From Amycolatopsis alba DSM 44262 (GTDB taxonomy: Bacteria > Actinomycetota > Actinomycetes > Mycobacteriales > Pseudonocardiaceae), in the NCBI RefSeq assembly GCF_000384215.1, contig NZ_KB913032.1, positions 4,667,665-4,731,664 on the forward strand: DNA of 64,000 nucleotides, read 5' to 3'. How positions within the stretch are numbered: position 1 is the first letter of the stretch; each line of letters starts with the position of its first letter. Shown piece after piece: positions 58,085-64,000 of the stretch. Under the pieces are notes generated by a model, which made no database searches, was not told the origin of the DNA, and saw only the letters and a list, made by a program, of their open reading frames with translations. The translations under genes were made by a program, and so were the position numbers.

Positions 58085-58918
58085 TCACCGAAGTGGTGCG
58101 ACCGCGAGCTGTCGGTAGTCGGCCGCGATCCGCGCCAGATGAGAGCAGGCGACGTCGCCATAGGTGGCGTAGCGCTCGACTTCGGTGAAGTTCTTTTCGT
58201 AGTCGGCGACTTCCCGCTCGTCCGTGACGAGCGCGGTGGCCGTCTGGGTCCCGAGGAGCACCGCGCGCGAGTCGTAGATGTCGAAGCCGTGGAGAACGGG
58301 GACCGACACCTCCGTCGTCCACGGGATCACGCCCAGGCGCACCCGGCCGCGGCACGACAGCTCGATGAGGTGATCGAGCTGGGCCTGCATGGTCGCCGCC
58401 CCGCCCATGTTCCAGCGCAGGGCGCCTTCGGTCACCACGAAGTGGAACTCGCGCTCCGAGTCGAGGATCCGCTGGCGCTCCAGCCGGGCGTCGACCGTCT
58501 GGTCGCGTTCGCCGTCCGGCAGGGAATCGCCGAACAGCGCGGTGATGTAGGCGCGGGTCTGGAGCAGGCCGAAGACGATGGTCGGCTGGAAACTCCGGAT
58601 GCGGGCGGACGCCGTCTCGATCTTGCCGATGCGCTGCTGCATCCGCCAGGCACCGCGCTGGAAGACGACACGGGCCGACGACGCCTCCTCGCGGAGGTCC
58701 CGTGTGATCGCGACCAGTTCCCGCCGGATCTTCGCGGGCGCCCGGTAGGCGCGGCACAGCGCGACGACCTGCTCCTCGGTCGGCATGAAGGCACCGGTTT
58801 CGACGCGCGAAACCTTGGACTGGCTGAGGCTCGTGAGACTCGCCGCCTCGGTGCCGGACAGCCCGGCGGCCTTGCGAAGACGGCGCAATTCAGCGGAGAG
58901 GTGGTCTTGGTTCGTCAC
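58085..58918 (-). CDS. XRE regulator with DUF5753 domain
   Basis: A 277-residue regulator: N-terminal helix-turn-helix (LRKAAGLSGTEAASLTSLSQ, SKVSRVETGAFMPT) and a large DUF5753 domain (RSFQPTIVFGLLQTRAYI, MQAQLDHLIELSCRGRVRLG, VPVLHGFDIYD). It is the WhiJ-like partner of the DUF397 gene downstream; such pairs influence development or antibiotic production in streptomycetes. It lies 120 nt after accE, beyond a hairpin, so it is probably a separate transcript. Confidence 0.92.
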   Translation of the reverse strand: MTNQDHLSAELRRLRKAAGLSGTEAASLTSLSQSKVSRVETGAFMPTEEQVVALCRAYRAPAKIRRELVAITRDLREEASSARVVFQRGAWRMQQRIGKIETASARIRSFQPTIVFGLLQTRAYITALFGDSLPDGERDQTVDARLERQRILDSEREFHFVVTEGALRWNMGGAATMQAQLDHLIELSCRGRVRLGVIPWTTEVSVPVLHGFDIYDSRAVLLGTQTATALVTDEREVADYEKNFTEVERYATYGDVACSHLARIAADYRQLAVAPLR

Positions 58919-59010
58919 GCACGGCTTTCTGGGGCGATCGCGGATACCGAAGACCTGGCAAACCGGGCGAGCCGGACTGCCAGATCTGCAACGATAGCCC
59001 GCGTAAGCCC

Positions 59011-59031
59011 TCTCCGCGCTGTTCGCGGAGA
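59011..59031 (-). terminator. Hairpin after the accD5-accE5 operon
   Basis: TCTCCGCG/CGCGGAGA (59011-59018 and 59024-59031) is a perfect 8-bp stem just past the accE stop at 59039 on the minus strand. Confidence 0.6.
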
Positions 59032-59038
59032 AGCCGCT

Positions 59039-59257
59039 TCAGCGAGGAAGTGCCGAAGCCCGCCAGGCGCCTTCGCCGGGAGCGAGCGGGGCTCGCACCA
59101 GCGAAGACTTGTCCGCCCACCACGAATCCCGTTTCGGCGCCGGTTCCGGTGCCCGCGCGCTCGCCGCCGCCGCGACGACGGCGGTCAGCGCGGCGAGTTC
59201 GGCGTCGCTCGGATTGCCCCGGACGACCCGCAACAGCGGGGTTTCGGGCGCGGTCAC
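59039..59257 (-). CDS. accE5: Acyl-CoA carboxylase epsilon subunit
   Basis: A 72-residue epsilon subunit: [20 protein letters not shown] at the start and [20 protein letters not shown] at the end are the two conserved blocks of this actinobacterial subunit. It stabilises the carboxylase complex. GTG 59257 overlaps the accD5 stop by 4 nt (GTGA), so the two are made together. Confidence 0.93.
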   Translation of the reverse strand: MTAPETPLLRVVRGNPSDAELAALTAVVAAAASARAPEPAPKRDSWWADKSSLVRAPLAPGEGAWRASALPR

Positions 59258-60891
59258 AGCGGGATGTTCCCGTGCTTCTTGGGCGGCAGTGTTTCCCGTT
59301 TGCCCTGGAGCAGTGAGAGCGCCTTCGCGATGTGGCCGCGGGTGTGCGCGGGCACGATCACTGAGTCGACGTAGCCGCGCTCGGCTGCCGCGTACGGGTT
59401 CAGGAGCGTGTCCTCGTACTCCTGGATGAGCTCCGCGCGCAGCGCGTCGACGTCCTTGCCGTCGGCGGCCGCCGCGGCGAGGGTCTTGCGGTGCACGATG
59501 TTCGCCGCGCCCTGGGCGCCCATGACCGCGACCTGCGCGGTCGGCCAGGCCAGGTTGACGTCCGCGCCGAGGTGTTTCGATCCCATGACGTCGTACGCGC
59601 CGCCGTAGGCCTTGCGGGTGATGACGGTGACGAGCGGGACGGTCGCTTCGGCGTAGGCGTAGATCAGCTTCGCGCCGCGCCGGATGATGCCGTTCCATTC
59701 CTGGTCGGTGCCGGGCAGGAAGCCGGGGACGTCGACGAAGGTCAGTACCGGGATGTTGAACGCGTCGCAGGTGCGCACGAACCGGGCGGCCTTCTCGGAC
59801 GCGTCGATGTCGAGGCAGCCGGCGAACTGGGTCGGCTGGTTCGCCACGACGCCGACGCTGCGCCCGTCCACCCGGCCGAAGCCGACCAGGATGTTGGGCG
59901 CGAACAGTTCGTGCACCTCGAGGAAGTCACCGTCGTCGACGACGCGGTTGATGACCTCGTGCATGTCGTACGGCTGGTTCGGCGAGTCCGGGATCAGCGT
60001 GTCCAGCTCGCGGTCGGTCTCGGTGACGTCGTCGAAGAAGCCGCCCGGCGCCGCGTCCGTCTCGAACAGCGGCGCTTCGGACAGGTTGTTCGCCGGGAGG
60101 AACGAGAGCAGTTCCTTGACGTACGCGATGGCGTCTTCGTCGTCGGAACCGAGGTAGTGCGCGACACCCGAACGGGTGTTGTGCGTGCGCCCGCCGCCGA
60201 GTTCCTCGAAGGAGACCTCCTCGCCGGTCACGGTCTTCACGACGTCCGGGCCGGTGATGAACATGTGCGAGGTCTTGTCGACCATCACCACGAAGTCGGT
60301 CAGCGCGGGGGAGTAGACGTGCCCGCCCGCGTTGGCGCCCATGATCAGCGAGATCTGCGGGATGACGCCGGACGCCTTGACGTTCCGGTTGAAGATCTCG
60401 CCGTACAGCCCGAGCGAGACGACGCCCTCCTGGATCCGCGCGCCACCGCCCTCGTTGATGCCGATGATCGGGCGGCCGGTCTTGATCGCCAGGTCCATCA
60501 CCTTGACGATCTTTTCGCCGTACACCTCGCCGAGCGAGCCGCCGAAGACGGTGACGTCCTGGCTGAACACGCACACCGGGCGGCCGTCGACGGTGCCGTA
60601 GCCGGTGACAACGCCGTCGCCGTAGGGCCGGTTCTTTTCCTGGCCGAAGTTGACGGAGCGGTGCTTCGCCAGCTCGTCCAGCTCGACGAACGAGCCTTCG
60701 TCCAGCAGCAGCTCGATCCGCTCACGAGCGGTCTTCTTGCCCTTGGCGTGCTGTTTCTCCACCGCCCTCGCGGAACCCGCGTGCACCGCCTCGTCGTACC
60801 GGCGGTACAGGTCGGCCAGCTTGCCGGCCGTGGTGTGGATGTCCGGTTCGTTCTCGGGCGGCGTCCCGAGCGGCTCCGTCGCACTGCTCAT
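59254..60891 (-). CDS. accD5: Propionyl-CoA carboxylase beta subunit
   Basis: A 545-residue carboxyltransferase subunit that moves CO2 from biotin to propionyl-CoA (and possibly other acyl-CoAs). Key features: the oxyanion segments [12 protein letters not shown] and [17 protein letters not shown], the acyl-CoA pocket [16 protein letters not shown], and [16 protein letters not shown]. The N-terminal helix is [20 protein letters not shown]. It is followed by accE5, and by position it equals Rv3280. The alpha subunit is accA3. Confidence 0.96.
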   Translation of the reverse strand: MSSATEPLGTPPENEPDIHTTAGKLADLYRRYDEAVHAGSARAVEKQHAKGKKTARERIELLLDEGSFVELDELAKHRSVNFGQEKNRPYGDGVVTGYGTVDGRPVCVFSQDVTVFGGSLGEVYGEKIVKVMDLAIKTGRPIIGINEGGGARIQEGVVSLGLYGEIFNRNVKASGVIPQISLIMGANAGGHVYSPALTDFVVMVDKTSHMFITGPDVVKTVTGEEVSFEELGGGRTHNTRSGVAHYLGSDDEDAIAYVKELLSFLPANNLSEAPLFETDAAPGGFFDDVTETDRELDTLIPDSPNQPYDMHEVINRVVDDGDFLEVHELFAPNILVGFGRVDGRSVGVVANQPTQFAGCLDIDASEKAARFVRTCDAFNIPVLTFVDVPGFLPGTDQEWNGIIRRGAKLIYAYAEATVPLVTVITRKAYGGAYDVMGSKHLGADVNLAWPTAQVAVMGAQGAANIVHRKTLAAAAADGKDVDALRAELIQEYEDTLLNPYAAAERGYVDSVIVPAHTRGHIAKALSLLQGKRETLPPKKHGNIPL

Positions 60892-61155
60892 GAAACCGCA
60901 GCCTAGCTACTCGACGGTCACTTCGCGTGTGGCGTAGGCAACGTCCTCGGCTGGGCGGAAGCGTGTACCAGCCCGGATGCCGGGGTCGAGGCGTCTCGGG
61001 TACCGGGCGAGGTGCGGGTCGTGTCCCGCCGCGTGCCGTCCGTCTGATCACGCGTGTCGTCCCACCGGTCACGCGAAACCCCCGCCCGTAGGTACCTAAG
61101 ACACGGCTGGCGCTAACCCGAAACGCTACTTTCGCGTGGCCAGACGGACATGGCG
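60892..61155. other. Intergenic region holding repeat locus F
   Basis: 264 bp between the accD5 start and the response-regulator stop, both on the minus strand. No gene is seen. It holds the locus F array (61005-61080) and AGGTACCTAAGACAC (61090-61104), shared with the MITE-like element at 53550. The accD5 promoter must be here, but I do not see convincing hexamers. Confidence 0.5.
61005..61080. repeat. 21-bp-period repeat, locus F
   Basis: Anchors at 61012, 61033, 61054 and 61075 are 21 bp apart; the last unit ends TCACGCGAAA as in locus B. CCGTCTGATCACG is shared with locus B. Confidence 0.78.
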
Positions 61156-61818
61156 CTAGACGGAGGCGCGGACCAGGCCGGACTCGTAGGCCGCGATCAC
61201 CAGCTGCGCCCTGTCCCGTGCGGCGAGCTTGTGCAGCAGATGGCCGATGTGCGTCTTCACCGTCGCCAGCCCGAGGTGCAGGGTCCCGGCGATCTCGTCG
61301 TTCGAGAGGCCGCGCGCGATCAGGCTCAGGACCTCGCGTTCGCGCGTGGTGATGTTGTCGAGCGAGGCCGCGACGCGCTGGCCGGGTTCGGGCAGCCGGG
61401 CGAACTCGGCGATGAGCCTTCGCGTGATCGAAGGGGCAAGCAGCCCTTCGCCCGCCGCGACGACGCGGATCGCGGTCAGCAGCTCGGCGGGCGGGGTGTC
61501 CTTCAGCAGGAATCCGCTCGCGCCCGCGCGCAGCGCCGAGTAAACGTAGGCGTCGAGATCGAAGGTCGTCAGGATCAGCACGTGGACGCCTTCGGTGGCG
61601 GCCGACGCGCAGATCCGCCGGGTCGCCTCGATCCCGTCCAGTTCCGGCATGCGGACGTCCATCAGCACGACGTCGGGGCGCTCCTTTTCGGCCATCGCCG
61701 CCGCCTCCGCGCCATCGCCCGCCTCACCGACGACTTCGAGGTCTGGCGCGCTGTCGACGAGCACGCGGAAACTGCCACGCAGCAACGCCTGGTCGTCGGC
61801 GATCAGTACGCGGATCAT
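61156..61818 (-). CDS. NarL/LuxR-type response regulator
   Basis: A 220-residue regulator. Receiver domain: acidic pair Asp8-Asp9, phosphoacceptor Asp54 in VVLMDVRMP, Thr in ILTTFDLD and Lys in GFLLKDTPP. The C-terminal LuxR helix-turn-helix is ITTREREVLSLIARGLSNDE and LGLATVKTHIGHLL. Its start overlaps the kinase stop by 4 nt (ATGA). Targets are unknown; no exporter sits next to it in the window. Confidence 0.94.
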   Translation of the reverse strand: MIRVLIADDQALLRGSFRVLVDSAPDLEVVGEAGDGAEAAAMAEKERPDVVLMDVRMPELDGIEATRRICASAATEGVHVLILTTFDLDAYVYSALRAGASGFLLKDTPPAELLTAIRVVAAGEGLLAPSITRRLIAEFARLPEPGQRVAASLDNITTREREVLSLIARGLSNDEIAGTLHLGLATVKTHIGHLLHKLAARDRAQLVIAAYESGLVRASV

Positions 61819-62966
61819 CGTGTCCCCACTTCCTTGGCGGCGTACGGCAGCCGCGCGTACACCCGGAATCCCCCGGCGGGCAGCGAGCCCGCTTCGAAGT
61901 CACCACCGTAGACCGCGACACGTTCGCGCATGCCGATCAAACCGTGGCCGCCGACGCTCGCGGGCGAGCCTTCGCCGCGGCCGTCGTCGACGATCTCGAC
62001 GCTGACCTCGCCGGGGCCTTCGGAGATCGTGATCCGGCAGGCCGACGGCCCCGCGTGCTTCACGACGTTGGTCACCGCCTCCTGGGTGATGCGGTAGACG
62101 GAAAGCGCGACACCTTCGGGAAGGTCGTCCACCACCTCTCCGGTCAGCTCGACGCGCACCCCGGCCTGCCCGGCGCGTTCGGCCAGGGTGCGCAGGTCGG
62201 CGAGTTTCGGCGCGGGGCCGAGCGCGGCCTCGGGCGTGCCGTCACCGGACCGGAGGACGCCGAGCATCCGCCGGAGTTCGACGAGGGTTTCGCGGCTGGT
62301 GAGCTCGATGACCCGCAACGCTTCGCGCGCTTCTTCGGGCTGTTCCTTCGCGACGTGGTTGCCGACGGCCGCCTTGACCGCGATCAGGCTCATGCTGTGC
62401 GCGACCACGTCGTGCATTTCGCGGGCGATGCGCAGCCGTTCGTCGGAAACCGCCTGATCGGCCTGGGTTTCGGCGAGCTGGGCCAGATTCGCGCGCCGTT
62501 GCCGCGTCATCCAGCCCAGCGCCCACGAGCCGGCCACCCCGCCGCCCGCGAAGGCCGTCGACGCGATCGTGTTCGGCCCGAGCCGCAGGAGCTCGAAGAT
62601 CATGACGACGACCAGGCCCAGGCCCATCGCGATCAGCGAACGGGTCCGCGGATGTTCCAGCGCGACGGTGTAGAGGGCGCATCCGGTGGCCAGGAGCGCG
62701 GCCGGGCCCAGCCCGTTGCCTGCGAGCAGGGCCGGGATCAAGCTGCCGAGGCCGAGTCCGTAGGCGACCAGGGGCCGGTGACGGCGCAGCGCGATCGCGA
62801 TGCCGCTGGCGGCGACCGTCGCCCAGGCGAGCCACATCGGGAGGGCGACGATGAACATCCAGGTCCCCGCGCCGAGGTTCCCGCCGACGGCCACGACGAG
62901 TACCAGCGCGAGGAGCGCGTCGATCGTGTTCGCGATCCGGCGGGGGAGCGCCGACGGCTGTTTCAT
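61815..62966 (-). CDS. Sensor histidine kinase, HisKA_3 type
   Basis: A 383-residue sensor with about five N-terminal spans (for example IDALLALVLVVAVGGNLGAG, WMFIVALPMWLAWATVAASG), no large outer loop, then the dimerisation block RIAREMHDVVAHSMSLIAVK with the phosphorylated His. The ATPase domain has TQEAVTNVVKHAG (N box), VEIVDDGRGEG and GHGLIGMRERV. It is an intramembrane-sensing kinase that partners the overlapping response regulator. Confidence 0.94.
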   Translation of the reverse strand: MKQPSALPRRIANTIDALLALVLVVAVGGNLGAGTWMFIVALPMWLAWATVAASGIAIALRRHRPLVAYGLGLGSLIPALLAGNGLGPAALLATGCALYTVALEHPRTRSLIAMGLGLVVVMIFELLRLGPNTIASTAFAGGGVAGSWALGWMTRQRRANLAQLAETQADQAVSDERLRIAREMHDVVAHSMSLIAVKAAVGNHVAKEQPEEAREALRVIELTSRETLVELRRMLGVLRSGDGTPEAALGPAPKLADLRTLAERAGQAGVRVELTGEVVDDLPEGVALSVYRITQEAVTNVVKHAGPSACRITISEGPGEVSVEIVDDGRGEGSPASVGGHGLIGMRERVAVYGGDFEAGSLPAGGFRVYARLPYAAKEVGTR

Positions 62967-63034
62967 ACGGCGAACCTAACCGGACTCGCGGCGTCTCCGC
63001 GTCCATCCGGTGGAGGTCATCCCCTGGGTGGAGA

Positions 63035-63853
63035 TCAGCTTTCGTGCGCCGCCGCGAAGAACTCCTTCAGCTTCTCGCGCCAGCTTCGCAGCGCCTCGGG
63101 AACGACGTCTTCGTGTCCGTCCGGGACGGTTTGCGTCAGCTCGACCATGGTGCCGTCGAGTTCGGAATGGGTGAACTCCCAGCGGACGGTGCCGCCTTGC
63201 GGCAGGGAGAACTCCAGCAGCCGCGGGGGTTCCTCGCGGATGATCGTGCCCACGGGCTTTTCGGCGGCGAGAAGGGCCCAGGCCTCGTCAAGGGGTTTCC
63301 AGACCAGGTCGCGGCGGAAGCGGATCACGGTGCCGTCGCCGGTTTCCAGTACTTCGCCGTCCGCGAGCCCGAACTCCTCGACGTAGGCCTCGATGGGGCC
63401 GGCCCAGTCCTTCGGCCGTTCGTACTCTTCGCCGTCGAGCAGGGCGGTGAGCGCGACAAGGCAGCTGTCCCAGCCGGCGGCGGTGCGGCCCGCCGCGATC
63501 CTGGCGATGGCGGGTTCGCCCCGGCCGAACGTATGCGTGAACAGCAGACGGCTGCCGTCACCTTCCGGGCTGATCTCCCAGCGCAACACGTCGTCGTTCC
63601 AGCTGAACGCGAACACGCGAGGCTTGTCGGCTTCGAGGACCTTGCCCGCTGTCGGGGTCTCTTCGCCCTCGAAGGTGAACTCGATGGTTCCGCCCGGTCG
63701 CAGATCGACGGTGACGGCCGCGGGGAACCACTTCGCGAGCTCCGAAGGCTCGGTGACGGCCCGCCAGACGCGTTCCGGGCGGTGCGCGAGACGGCGTTCG
63801 ATCCGCAGCGCGGGACGTTCTCCGGTGGTTTCCAACCGGGCGCGAGGGTGCAC
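63035..63853 (-). CDS. Double SRPBCC (AHSA1-like) protein
   Basis: A 272-residue protein of two SRPBCC folds. The first (about 14-145) has IERRLAHRPERVWRAVTEPS, LAKWFP, DLRPGGTIEFTF; the second (about 172-265) restarts with VIRFRRDLVWKPLDEAWALL and ends PEALRSWREKLKEFFAA. Single-domain members bind hydrophobic ligands; the duplication suggests a larger pocket or a fused dimer. An AGGAGGTAA ribosome site is 5 nt before GTG 63853, one of the strongest in the window. Confidence 0.85.
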   Translation of the reverse strand: MHPRARLETTGERPALRIERRLAHRPERVWRAVTEPSELAKWFPAAVTVDLRPGGTIEFTFEGEETPTAGKVLEADKPRVFAFSWNDDVLRWEISPEGDGSRLLFTHTFGRGEPAIARIAAGRTAAGWDSCLVALTALLDGEEYERPKDWAGPIEAYVEEFGLADGEVLETGDGTVIRFRRDLVWKPLDEAWALLAAEKPVGTIIREEPPRLLEFSLPQGGTVRWEFTHSELDGTMVELTQTVPDGHEDVVPEALRSWREKLKEFFAAAHES

Positions 63854-63905
63854 GGTTACCTCCTAATGTGCCTCCAGGGGAATATAACCGCAAAGTGATA
63901 TTGGG

Positions 63906-64000
63906 TCAAACGCCGCGAAGTGCCGACACAGCGGCCTTCAGTTCGGGGTCGGCCCCCGCCTTGTCGAGGGCTGATTTCAGGACCTCGTGATACGTCGGCT
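63906..64000 (-). CDS. 3' end of a gene truncated by the window edge
   Basis: The minus strand reads 30 codons to a TGA at 63906-63908 (PTYHEVLKSALDKAGADPEL then KAAVSALRGV). The composition and helical pattern look coding, and the frame is open to the window end. The family cannot be determined from this piece. Confidence 0.55.
   Translation of the reverse strand, partial: PTYHEVLKSALDKAGADPELKAAVSALRGV

Overview
The window is chromosomal DNA of a high-GC actinomycete, most likely a Pseudonocardiaceae member such as Amycolatopsis. This is inferred from the base composition, frequent GTG/TTG starts, 4-nt start/stop overlaps, DUF397/XRE and DUF1707 genes, a class F sortase and a three-subunit acyl-CoA carboxylase. 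The gene order upp, pmmB, deoD/punA, M20 amidohydrolase, a small cyclotransferase-like gene, lpdA, glpD, accA3, maf, accE5, accD5 follows the Mycobacterium tuberculosis Rv3309c to Rv3280 neighbourhood as I remember it, so the backbone is conserved core chromosome with lineage-specific inserts. I see no rRNA, tRNA, integrase, transposase or CRISPR array.

Layout. 0-5 kb: a minus-strand run of deoC, an aldehyde dehydrogenase and a catalytically truncated aldehyde dehydrogenase (acetaldehyde disposal after deoxyribose cleavage), then a secreted serine hydrolase and a DUF1707 protein. 5-9 kb: tyrosine phosphatase, upp, an ECF sigma factor with a membrane partner, and TetR. 9-13 kb: MerR with two tandem aldo/keto reductases, then hisS. 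13-17 kb: a tightly overlapping XRE / ImmA-IrrE peptidase / MAB_1171c-like membrane protein / amidohydrolase operon. 17-22.6 kb: flavodoxin-like protein, phospho-sugar mutase, glycosyltransferase, purine nucleoside phosphorylase and an ABA4-like membrane operon facing a MerR gene. 23-25 kb: Ser/Thr kinase. 25-30 kb: mutA, mutB, meaB. 30-35 kb: M20 amidohydrolase, AbiEi/endonuclease-like protein, cyclotransferase-like protein and an LpdA-type flavoprotein. 35-38.6 kb: four secreted proteins with a shared C-terminal motif around a class F sortase. 38.6-43 kb: glpK-glpF facing glpD. 43-51.4 kb: a third aldehyde dehydrogenase, GNAT, two DUF1707 genes, accA3, a dicarboxylate/glutamate symporter and maf. 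51.4-57.4 kb: secreted GH3 enzyme, PadR with an MFS exporter, and a divergent serine hydrolase. 57.4-61 kb: XRE/DUF397 and accD5-accE5. 61-64 kb: a two-component system, a double SRPBCC protein and the 3' end of one more gene.

Working together. AccA3 with AccD5/AccE5 carboxylates propionyl-CoA, and MutAB with MeaB converts methylmalonyl-CoA to succinyl-CoA; only the epimerase is not in the window. Upp, the nucleoside phosphorylase, the phospho-sugar mutase and DeoC form a nucleobase and nucleoside salvage set. GlpF, GlpK and GlpD take up and oxidise glycerol.

Non-coding structure is the most unusual content. Six intergenic spots, all at gene 3' ends, carry a repeat family with an exact 21-bp period; one array is flanked by 22-bp inverted repeats like a MITE. 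Convergent gene pairs at three other places hold very long, near-perfect hairpins with related arms. The sortase locus with its shared tail motif and the 21-bp arrays are the best candidates for something undescribed.
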